DNA of 64,000 nt from Ascaris suum (lineage: Eukaryota; Nematoda; Chromadorea; Rhabditida; Ascarididae). The notes below the pieces were generated by a model. It was not told the DNA's origin, did not search any database, and saw only the letters and a list, made by a program, of their open reading frames with translations. Made by a program: the position numbers and the translations under genes. Below, piece by piece: positions 27,701 through 38,596 of the stretch (the first letter of the stretch is position 1; the number at the start of each line of letters is the position of its first letter). The stretch covers positions 3,840,849 to 3,904,848 of the forward strand of contig CM024176.1 in the NCBI GenBank assembly GCA_013433145.1. The letters run 5' to 3'.

Positions 27701-28229
27701 CAATCAAAATATCACAGAACACTGTCCATCTGTCAAACAGCACTGTCCTCTGTCACACAAATATCACACAGCACTGTCCATATGTCTCAGGCAGTACATG
27801 AAATATCACAGCTGTCCTTCAAAGTTAAGATCTTTTGCAACTCGTGCTCGAGTTCCATCAATAAAAAAATAAGGTGCTCGGAAATCCGTCGAGTGGACGC
27901 GCAAATTCCTGATCTTTCAACACTGAACATAGCTTCATATCTGTAAGCTTTCCTTCGTTCCTTCAACCCTAAGGTGATAAACTTAATGGTAGCATACTAT
28001 GAAAGCTGTACAATTTGTAACAGAGTAGTAGGTAAAGAAATGCACCACTTTTTTTTAAAAAATATTCTTTTTCAGTGCTAATGCAAACGGATTCACTCTT
28101 GCGTCTAGTTGGATGGACTGGAAAAAGCGCGGCGAGTGCTTTCCCACTGTATTGCCATGATTTTATCTGTGTTTAACGATTCATTCATCACGTCTCGAGT
28201 GGCCATTACTCAGCAGTCTTCTAGCGCAG
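24722..28229. other. Long stretch without a recognised gene
   Basis: Many short open segments with splice-like edges occur on the minus strand, for example 27187-27325 and 27790-27945, but they do not join in phase into one convincing model. I see no protein family, RNA gene or intact mobile element. Confidence 0.3.
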
Positions 28230-28832
28230 TTAAGACGTAAATTTTCGAAGCAGTTCATTTGTGTTATCTGCGACGTCAGACCAGTTGGATTTGTACATGG
28301 CCTATCAAGCGACTTTCGTTGCTGCCTCTGCTATCCACCATTTGTTACTTTACGTGCTACATGCTGCTCAACAGAGGTAGGGGATAGACAACAGACAAAA
28401 CAGACATCATCAATCCGACAGTTAAATCACCTGAGAAATTTCTATTTTCTTAGCATACAATATTCCATTTGAATTCGTGCAGCAGGTGTTCGTTCTGCTT
28501 TAAATACGGCCCCGACTTCGGTTGCGACCAGGAATGAAACCGACGCTGTTTAACCATGACTGTATGGAGGTATATTAAACCTTGCCCCAATCCCAAAGAG
28601 GTTATAATTGGTCGCCCGAAAAGGATCGCGTTTAACTTACCTCCACATGTTCACTGCTTAAGCCCGACCATGGTTTCGTCATAACCAGAACCGAATTAGC
28701 CCAAACCTGTTGGCGCTGCGGTCAAACGCAGTCTGCGCAGTTGAACAACTAGTCAGAATTACTTTTGCAGGAGGTGGCTCACATTCGCGTCCTCCATAGC
28801 TCTTGGCGGTGCAGTCTGTTTGAGCACGGTAA
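28230..28832 (-). CDS. Candidate small protein, three 3' exons, unknown function
   Basis: Three minus-strand exons join in phase: 28783-28832 (TVLKQTAPPRAMEDAN), 28641-28706 (VWANSVLVMTKPWSGL...), 28230-28301 (AMYKSNWSDVADN..., ends KFTS then TAA). Donors are GTGAGC and GTAAGT; acceptors end GATAG, AACAG and GATAG. Introns are 76 and 339 nt. That gives 61 aa of C-terminus. The first exon is not found; a 28-nt segment at about 29065-29092 (ASEVLVLV) would fit the phase and would make the start hydrophobic, like a signal peptide, but it has no ATG. The gene would run divergently from the aminopeptidase gene. I recognise no family. Confidence 0.35.
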
Positions 28833-29620
28833 CTATCAAGCAGTACAATAAATGCACTGCTGCACTTTGGTAGCTAGAAAGAAACGCGAACGATGGAGTT
28901 ATTGCCAATGAAACCTTGAAGTATTTAATAAGGAGCTGCACAGCGAATAGTGACGATACACCACTCCCCCCTTCCCCTCATCCCCGCCTCAGCCTCATTT
29001 TGGAAAATCTCCCTGGCCTAAAAAATTGCAAAAATGAAACGCCACACAAAAGAAGGACGTCACCCACAAGAACGAGAACTTCACTTGCACGCTGAAATAA
29101 TTGGTTAGCGAAAGTTCCCTCATAACAATAAATCGCTACGAGATTTGCATATCAAGCCACAAACAATTGCAGCTCAAAACCGCCAATTATTACATTATCA
29201 CTATAAGAAACAATTAGGGACGAGAATTATGCAACTTGTCATGCTTACAATTTATTATGCATGTGTCTATTGTTTGACTAACTACATATGTCTAGGACGT
29301 TTACATTCGTCCAAAAATTTGCTTAACTTCAACCGAGGAGCTAGAAGAGAACGCATTCTAGAAAGTTTCACATCGTTCCGTGTACGAGAGAGGTATGTGG
29401 AGGGGGAGGGGGATGAGCGAAGGAGGGCAGCTTCTAAAAATGTTAATTGCACCTGTGGTTAGGTAGGTAGTGTTTTGAGGGAAATTCCGGAAATGTTCAT
29501 TGATGCCGTGCTGATAAGTGAAATCTTAGTTGTTTTTTTTTTCTGCGCTTGCGTAGACTATGCGACGGCGTGTGCGCGCTGCCATAGTTTTTATAATAGT
29601 TGTTTACGTGGAAGTGCACT

Positions 29621-29628
29621 AATTGCAG
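29621..29628 (+). promoter_or_regulatory. Probable trans-splice acceptor of the aminopeptidase gene
   Basis: AATTGCAG ends at 29628, 34 bases before the proposed ATG at 29663. As with uba-1, a good acceptor directly before the first coding exon suggests spliced-leader addition, or the end of a 5'-UTR intron. Confidence 0.4.
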
Positions 29629-29662
29629 GTGAACGAAGTGACTGCTGCCATTTTTTTTCCGG

Positions 29663-32600
29663 ATGCCTTCAATGCAAAGGTTTGCTTCTTTCATTTGTGC
29701 ATTTTTCCTCGTTTTATTTTTTGTTTTTTATCATCATATAATACGATGACATTAAATGCTTTAATTATGCTTAAAGAGCATATTGACATGCATAATAACC
29801 GTTTAAAAATTTTCATACTTAAGGGCATATCGCATTGAAATATTTTTGAGGCGTAAAGCATTAAAATTCAAGCCCCATGAATCATTGCTGATTCATTAAG
29901 TGCTATTATATCCATATTTGCAATTCCATATAATCTAAGGTTGATATAAGTCTTACTAAAACAACACCACAAAGTCCTATAAATTTTGAAGTTTAACGTC
30001 AACGGTTTCCCGTTTCGCCACAAAAACATCATGTTCATTGCGAAATGTGCACTTATCACTAAAAGGCGCAAAGACTTTTTATTAATTATGCGATTTGAGG
30101 CGCTCACAGCGGCGCGTCGTATTTTGTAAATTACTAGCTTTTTACGGTGTCCTGCAGGTAAATGCTCCTCGGGTGTTTAAGCACTTCTTAAGCAATAACT
30201 TTATTCTTTTCGCTCCATTGAAACTGACATATGCTTAGCTTGGTACACTTCATATGTGAAGAGGACATGGATTCCTCTCTCGGATGGTTAAGCCATAAAT
30301 TCCCTACTCCAGCGGCCAAAGAGCCACGGATTCGCCTTTGTGGCCGGACTACCCCGTGACCAACTCATGAAATCCGGCATATCTTTTAAAATGCCTTAGA
30401 AGATTTGATAATCCGAAATAGTGGCTTTGGAAGAGAAGTCATTTGCGACTCTCCGCTGCTTCCTTGGACCCTCTAATCCAGACAACCAATGATCTTCTAG
30501 TTATAAGGCAACAGTACTGCATATGAACATTGAATATTTTAGGCTGTTTCGTGCCTGATCATCGAGTCCATCCGTTTTGAATTGTGCACAAATAACCGAA
30601 CCAAAAAAAATTTAGAGATCCGATTGGGCAACATTACGATCGCCAAGCTCGGCTGTTTTCAAGTTCATACTTAAACCTAGCACAACAGTACGTATTTATG
30701 AGTAAGATAAAAGAAGACCACAACTGAGTCTATGTTGCCGAGCGGTGATAGCGTCGTGACCATGAACCAGGCCAAACTCAAGGAGCACTCGCCTCCCAAA
30801 AGTGCCATTTTGACCTGTTTTATCTATAAACTTTTTTGACAGTAGAAACGTTAAAGCACTTGCAGTTTCCTTTCGGCGCCATTACGCTTGGCTACGTCAT
30901 TGTCGGAGCCGACTTTTGATGGAGTCATTGTTGTGTCTTATTGTGCAAAGCAGCTTGCAGAACATGCTCTTTTACAGCCACTTTCGGCACCCATATCTGC
31001 CTATTTAGAGGTTATTATTTTCTACTCTTTTTCGTTTTTGAAAATTTCAGTGCTTATAGCGAGGAGGGGACGGGGAATAGGTGAGAAATGAGTGGCTCAT
31101 TATCAGATCACGCAAAGGGAATGTAATACCCTTGGTCGTTTTTACGAAACAGCAAATTTGTTTATTACCCTTTGCATTTTCTTGCGCAGTATTCGAAGAT
31201 TAAGTGGTTTTTATGAGCAAATTGTTGTGATGCTATGCCTACAATGCCCCCCTCCCACATCCTCCCCCTTCCCCTCATATTTATTTCCGTGCTTCGTGCT
31301 ATTCGCTCTCCAATCATCTGAAACTACTTGGAACTTGTTATGAAAAGCTCGTAATTTTATGGGCACCTGAATTCCACCAGTTAACACAAAAAAGTTGAAA
31401 GGCTTTTGTGCACTGTCAGAAAATCGGGCGAAATTTGAACCGATGCTGGTGCAGCAGAAGGAAGCATCACAAATCTCTGAACACTAAACGATTAGATCCG
31501 ACTTTTTTAGTTAGGCTAAAATGAGTGAAATATTTCATCACTTAGGCACCGCAATATGTTTGCTGTAGAACCGTACCGGAGCTCCGAAATTAGACAACTT
31601 TTTCAATTACAGTTTCTGTTTTGAAGTTTATGGCCCATTTAAAAACTTGTGCGTATGCCTGGAATGCGCTGAAGTTGTTTGATGAGTGTGACTAACATTG
31701 ACAGGCAATGGCTTTACAGCTCAATAATGGAGCGAAAGATTCTACTTCGTTGCTGCCAGTGGACAAGTCGATCGTGCCATCTGGTCGTCTGATCTATTCG
31801 GGGACCGGACCAGTGACTCGCGATCACGATGACGTAAGACGTTTCTCGACGGCCACACGCAATGCTATGAAGCTGTAGGTTTACTTAAGTATTTTTAGTG
31901 ACAGTGTGCACTGATATGGCATGATTATTTCAACGCTTATATATACTGTTGCTGGTAATGGACACGTTTGGTGACAGACGTACTCTTTGGAAATATCGCG
32001 ATAGAGAGCCAGTGGAAGATGGGTGAGGGGGAAGCAGAAGAGAAAGGAATAAGAGTTCGTTTATATTCCTGATCCTTTCAAAACCATCAGTTCATTGAGT
32101 AAGGTACCTTATTATCATGTTTATTTTTTCCACCTTGCGCATTGGTCAGGTAAAAGGCGTTCCTTACAATGTTTGATGGGAAAAAAATAAAAATGGTTTC
32201 AGGGCTCTAAATGCGGGAATGAAATCGCCAATTCTTGCAACAGTACCGCACAAGAAATATCCTCAGGCGGAGTTGGTGGCTGCGCTTGGTGCCCTTCATG
32301 AGCTGCATGTACCATTGAATATACGCGAAGAGACGGACAAAAAGAATAAGTTAACAGCACTTGGCTTGCTTCCTGTCTCTTATGATCCAAAAGTACGTTT
32401 CTGAAGTTTTTATAAGACGCTGAGGGGGAAGGGGAAGAAAGCAGGGAGGAAAGTTTTTTATCGAAAGGTGGCTTTCAGTCTTCAGTTTGTTTTTAGTATC
32501 TTTCAGTTTTTACAAGCTGTTGTTTAAAAGTACGGTAGTGAGCCAATAGGCACAATTTCAAGGGAAGCGTTATGACCGATAGAAGTCAGCGCAAGTAGAA

Positions 32601-35600
32601 TGGTCGGAGAAACGATGTATTTTGGGACGAGAGGGCGTGTTTGGCAAGGAGATGATTTTATTGTACGAGTGAAGACACAAAACACCTGAGAAATCAAAAT
32701 TGTTTTGCAGAAGTTTTTGAGTACTGTTGAAGCGATTGAAGCTGCCTTTACTGTGTGCCGTGACGTGGGCGATTCGGATCCTCAGCGAATGGCTCCTACA
32801 AGAGTTGCCGAATATGTCGAAAGTGCCTTTAAAGATAGCTGTATCAAAGTTGATATTATATCCGACCCGCAGGTACATATGTTTCATTGAGGTTTATTGA
32901 TTTAATGCTGCATGGTTGCCATCTTCTCTGACTCCATTTTGTCTTGAGGGTAGTGTTGTAACATTTATTTCTGCCATTTTGAATCTCCCTTAACTCTTTG
33001 TTGAGTGTCGAAGGTATCGCCGGCTTCTAATTCATTCAGCTGCAGTAAAAACCATCTGCCAGTAATCTTAACTAAGAGAGAAAATGGATAAAAATAGTTG
33101 TTCTCACATAGGTACTTTGCAAGATTACTGTGGGTACCTAATTGCGAAGAATTAGGTGGCATGAACTGAAACCATTAGTTTTATTCATTGGCTCAGTTAG
33201 CTGGAATTTTTTATTACATGAGGGATTTCATTATATTACTGTTGAGGAATTTAGAAATGTTATCTTCAGAATCCCTCATATTCACCACTCTGATTTTAGT
33301 GTTCAGTGAAGCGAGGGCCGAACAGTAGGTATGAATCAGGTGTGAACTGAACCTATAAATTTGCAAATTAAAGGTTATTGCCCGTGAATATCCTCTAATG
33401 GCCGCAGTGAATAGAGCTGCGATGCGCATTGAAGCACACAGGCCACGTTTGATTTCACTCGAATACGTTCCAGATGGACCAATCGAGGAAACTGTCATGC
33501 TTGTTGGCAAAGGTATTGTCCTGTACAATGTTTGAAAGAAGAATCGAAAAAAACTTTTATCTCAAATGCATCCTTTCTGCTTCTGTTCTCTCTTTCTTGC
33601 AACTCTTTCCCTCCTTACCATTTACTCCTTACCTCTTTCCTTCCTTGCAAGAGCATTTCATGTAGTCATAACCTTTGAGCTTCGCATCATGCCAAAAAAT
33701 AAATCGCTTTGCTTTCCATCGAATTGATTTCTAAAGTCTCATCGCCGTTTCATGAGGGAGGCTGGGAAAGAAAGAATGGAATGAGCTAAGGGAAATTATT
33801 TGCCTTTGCTTATGGCACTGACCTGATATGATTTCGTGAAGAAAAGAGTTGTTGGCTTGAGCTGTATAGATTTCTTAATAGTGGTTGGCCTTTATTTATC
33901 GCCTTTTCACTCTTTGGTCTATAACATGAGCCTGGTGCTGTGTGTCTGACATTCTACGGTGGTGATGGGCTTCTATTTTAGGTGTTACGATCGATACAGG
34001 TGGAGCGGATTTGAAAACCGGTGGCGCTATGTTTGGAATGTCACGTGATAAATACGGCAGTGCGGTCGTTGCCGGATTTTTCAAAGCTGTTGAGGCGTTG
34101 CGACCAAAGGGCATTAAGGTTACATTACATTTCCATTTCAAATCAACAATCGTCTCTTAAGTTGTTGAGGTTATTTTTAGGGATCGATAAATTTATGAGA
34201 TTTGGTGACCTTAGGTACTCAAAGTGCACCGTTTTTAACTCTTAAAGGACGTTAAAAGGTGAGGCGAGTTCAGTGAGAGGAACAGTCACATTTTTAATCA
34301 GTTGAGCGGATTAAAAATAGATGCACACCGAGGGGTGTCGAGAGCGGTCAACCGGCAATTCAAATATATTTTCGGTAGGATTTTTTATTGCCCATTAACT
34401 TCTAGACGGAGACATGTCTCTTGTTTTTATTTTCTATTTTTCTTAGTTTCTGTGGAGATCGTTTTCTTCGTAGCGTTAAACAACAATTCGAATAAGCTCT
34501 TTCAGAAATGTAACATTTCATTATTTAACAGTTTACATACGCAATTCAGAATGGATCTTATGAGTTATCATTACCATTGCAACAGTCGTTGACTCTGAAG
34601 GACGTTGGGAATTGATTAGAGAGGGCGTTTGGTGACGTCGATGCGATGTGCTAATTGGATGACGCATTGTTCAACTGAGGTCGAGCAAGACTTAGGTCCC
34701 GAAGTGGGTCGTCATCTAAGATATGATGAGCCAAACTCTCAACCTGAGATAGGCGGGTTTGTGATCAATAACTTCTATTTAGGCATTAGGATATATGTGT
34801 ATGGTTCGAAATAGTATTGGTGCAGACGCTTATACCTGTGATGAGATCATCAAGGCGCGCAGTGGTAAAAGAATTCATATTTACTGTACGGATGCTGAAG
34901 GACGCATCACCATGTTAGACCCTTTGACGAAGATGTGCGAAATGGTTTGAATTTTCATAATTGTTTTTGATTTGATAAGAGTTGATAGTGGATCAGGAGA
35001 CGCCTATACAACTTTAAATTAGCGTAGACGCCTGCTGAGTAGATACCAACGAAATGCTGAGGTGAGGAAGTGATGTAGATGGACGGCCGGGATACTGTGG
35101 CTTGTCAAAAATACTTACGATGATTAAGTGCTTTAGCTGTCGGATTCGTCCGTCATTGTGTATGTTGTTTCCGGAGCGGCCTTTTCGTTGAAACTTATCA
35201 GGTTGATTAAAACAAGCTGCTTGCCATCACAATTGCGATTGAAAAAAGAAATCTCCATATGGATAAATTAGGTTTTGATGGTATTTCTTTTTACTTTTAC
35301 ATTCCATTTGTTAAATATAGGCCTAATTGTAATCTTGGCGTTTGTTGTTTAATGTAAACAAGGTATAACTACCTGCAGCTAGGTAATTCCGATGGTGCGG
35401 TAAAAGTCAGGGGTAATGGTTCGGGTGTGGGTGTTGGAGAAGAAAATACCTTATGTCTGCGATTGCGGAGATTTACTTTTGGATATTGCTTCTGCTAATA
35501 TGTAACCTTTTCAGGCAATGAATGAGAAAAATCCGCATTTGTTCACACTGGCAACACTGACCGGCCATGCGTTCCTTTCAAAGGGCTATTATGCGAGCGT

Positions 35601-37509
35601 GATGGACAATGGTCCAGCTCATCAGGTACATACTGCGGAGAGGATCCAGAAATGCGGTGATGAGTATGGCCAACCCACCGAAATATCACGTCTTCATTCT
35701 GAGGTGTCATTTATTGCAAATTTCTTTAGCGAACGATTTCACGAAAAAAAAAGCTGAATTAGAGTTCTAAGGAAGCCTCATCTCACGTGCTTCTTTATCT
35801 CGGAATGAGTCGGAAGATTGATTTTCTTGTATTTCTCTGAAAATATCTCATATTTCTCGAAATGTATCCTGAAATTGGTGGCTTTCATCGTTATTTCTCT
35901 CTTTCGTTACCGCGTTATTAAATTTGATTCCTTCTCCAGTATTACTGGACCTTAGATTCGTTCTCTAGTAATACTAGATCTGAAAGGTTCATATGTTTAC
36001 TTTAAAAAATGGTAATAAAGAATTCGGATTGGTTGGCATGTCCAGTAGGAGAGAAATGGGTGGAAAAAAGCACTTGGCTGGCATATATTGCTATTATTAT
36101 TGCTTAATTTTTGGCAAAAGATTTAGTTCAAATTTCTTGCAGCCCGTCGAAAATAAGATAGCGGGAATTTTGCGAAGGTTATCTTCATCCTTGATTTTCA
36201 TTAGCGTTGTGTCAGATGAACAAGCGAGACATGCCCATTTCAAAAGTGCTAAGCACTCATCCTTTCGGTCAATGACAACAGAACTGTGAAACAGTAAACG
36301 TTGAGATTGGCTCATAGCAAGTAAATTTCATAACGTCTAACGAGAACTCCCTGTTTGCTGTAATCGTTCCATCAAGGCGTTTTACTCGGTAGTTGTTGGT
36401 CTTCCAGGTTAGAAATGAAAATTGCTTGAAAATCCTCTGCTTCGCCAACTTTAAACAGATAGTGGGAGGAGGCTTTATGCGAAACTAAACTTTTTTACAC
36501 ACGCTGAGTTTATGCATTGATGTGGGATGTTGACCATTAATATGGCTTACTGGTGACAATTGTAGTGGAACTGACCGACATCGGTGCACATTACCACTTT
36601 CCCTGATGCAGCCTCTATTTGTGGCGAAGTGTTTCACATTTGTTCATGTCCATGACTTATAACGAAGCCGAGCCTGTCTCCTTCCGATGTTATTTAATCC
36701 GAGCATCGCATTTGCTGTATGGACGATTTTGAGTGTTAATACTTTGCATAAGAACACACGCATGAATGTTTGCCAAAATCCGCTTGTTTTTCGCTTTCTT
36801 ATTTAAAATTCATTACGCTATTTGCTGCATTCGCATTTGCTTTCGTTGTTAGCCGTATATGCCAGCTGTATAAGTGAAGTAATTATCCGTACTATCAAAT
36901 CTCATAGGTGAAAATTTGAATTGGTGATTATTTATTGATTCTTTAAAGGATTTCGCCTTTCATGAAGCAGAATGTGAATGTGCTGATTTGCGTCAAGGAA
37001 ATACAAAACCGTCGGTAAATACAATTCGTGGACATCAAGGACCGGCAGCGTTCCTCATTCGTGCATCTAGACTCGATGAACATGGAACGGACTCCGCTTC
37101 GCCTATAAAGTTAGTCAAATTTTATGCTTCATTCGTTGATTTATATTTCGAGGCATTGTTCTTCCTTTTTATTTTCGATTTTAAGAAAAACGCCAATTTC
37201 TGATCTCAAGGTAGAATGAGGAAGAAGATGAATAATAGCGATCGGCCCGCTTCTTGGACCACTTCATTGGCCAATTCATCAAACAACACGCAAAGCATGC
37301 ATCTGATGATTCGTCATAGCTGCTCGAATCGTTGTTTTTTTTAAACGACGGAAAGAAAATCGATATAATCCGTGGACACAGGAACTCGAAGTTTTCATCC
37401 ATCGACATTTTCTTTTTTCAGGTTCTCACACATCGATATCGGTTCAGCAATGGGTGATTATCCTCAGGTCACGTATCCCAATCCGCTGGTCGCTCTACTT
37501 TCTACGTGA
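29663..37509 (+). CDS. M17 leucine-aminopeptidase family protein, 11 exons
   Basis: Metallopeptidase that removes N-terminal residues from peptides, normally a cytosolic hexamer. Exons: 29663-29679, 30866-31010, 31705-31874, 32203-32392, 32711-32872, 33374-33512, 33982-34118, 34783-34944, 35515-35703, 36949-37109, 37422-37509; all phases join to 1560 nt, 519 aa, a typical M17 length. The variable N-terminal domain covers about 1-225. The catalytic domain keeps all metal ligands at M17 spacing: Lys274 (VGKG), Asp279 (TIDTGG), Asp297 (MSRDK), Asp357 and Glu359 (TDAEGR), plus catalytic Lys286 and Arg361. The family signature NTDAEGRL reads CTDAEGRI here. It resembles the divergent C. elegans aminopeptidase W07G4.4 (lap-2-like; from memory) rather than classical LAP. 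The 17-nt first coding exon is the weakest part. Convergent with the four-helix membrane protein gene. Confidence 0.9.
35935..35978. repeat. Two related 15-bp palindromes
   Basis: TCCAGTATTACTGGA (35935-35949) and TCTAGTAATACTAGA (35964-35978) are each perfect palindromes around one central base, separated by 14 bases and similar to each other (TCNAGTA-N-TACTNGA). They lie in intron 9 of the aminopeptidase gene. They could be a paired protein-binding site or a remnant of a mobile-element end. Confidence 0.6.
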
Positions 37510-38334
37510 GTTAACTCATTCATTCACCGCTACTGATGGTTGCTCTCTGGTTCCAGTTTTTAATTTGTCCATTTTTTCGTTTTCAAAACATCTGTATTCT
37601 CGAAATACGCTGGAGGGCGGTCGGAAACAAATTTGAGCCTATTTAATAACTAGCTGCATATTATTAACAGTTGTTCTAATGGAAAGTACGTTTAGTTTTC
37701 CTTTTTCAAACCGGTTGGAATGATTTTCGAGGAAAAAAGATTAGCGCTGCAAGGGAGAAGGATGCAATGAGTGCTCGATCTCGAGTGTACTGTTGCGATA
37801 AAGTTTCTTTCAGTGCTTGGCGCACTGTTGGATTATGCAGCAAAGAAATTAGAATCGTGTAGCACATCATTAGTTATTTTGTGTTTTTGTTCCTTTTTTT
37901 GAACATTTGAATGTTTTGAAAAATACGTCACAGAAATTCGTATTAGAGAGTACATATTTGAAAATTTGAATCGAATCCAGTTGGCATGCGAACTTTGCAC
38001 TTCTGTTTTGCGCAGATTGTCCGAATTGCAAAAAATATTTGACCAGAAACGTGCCTCTTTAATTGCAAGAACACCTCGTTACTCAGCACTTAACTATCGG
38101 AGTGAAAACTGTTGCTGGGGCAGTTTTTTGAAACTTCTTATATGATAGAGCATCACTTCAATAGCTGTGAGGCTTCATCTCGGAATCTAAATAAATTAAT
38201 GCCAACAATCCGCTCGCAACATAAAAGTTTTCAGGTTTGTTCTACCGCGATCCGATTGAGAGGTGAATTTCCGAAGGCCTATTTCTTTCTTTGCCTAAAT
38301 AAGTTCACTGTTGTATTTTAAGGAAGACATAAAG
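37510..38334. other. Convergent intergenic gap
   Basis: 3' flank of the aminopeptidase gene and of the minus-strand membrane protein gene. No near AATAAA follows the aminopeptidase stop; the closest canonical one on the plus strand is at 38190-38195. Nothing else is recognised. Confidence 0.4.
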
Positions 38335-38340
38335 TTTATT
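38335..38340 (-). terminator. Poly(A) signal of the four-helix membrane protein gene
   Basis: TTTATT on the plus strand, AATAAA on the minus strand, about 260 bases past the stop codon at 38597. Confidence 0.5.
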
Positions 38341-38596
38341 CGATAAGACACGATGGTTATTGAAATATGGCAAGATGATGAGACTGATATATATGTAATG
38401 TAAAAGCGTAACGCTAACGAAATCCAACATTGTGGTCGAAATAAGAGTGCAATGATCGAAACAATGAAAAGAATTTCGCAAACAGAAATATGCAATAGAA
38501 GAGATTCGAAAAATACCACACACGTATGCCTGTAACAAATCGAGTACGCTTCCGCCGAAGGACTCCTCAAAAAGGTGACGAAGACTGGGTGCGCGT

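Noticed and set aside
28560..28645. Segment on the minus strand resembling a spliced-leader or snRNA gene (GTAAGT, then a structured stretch containing GGTTTAAT)
   Set aside because: The leader sequence does not match known SL1 or SL2, no Sm site was seen, and the GTAAGT fits better as the donor of a small coding exon.
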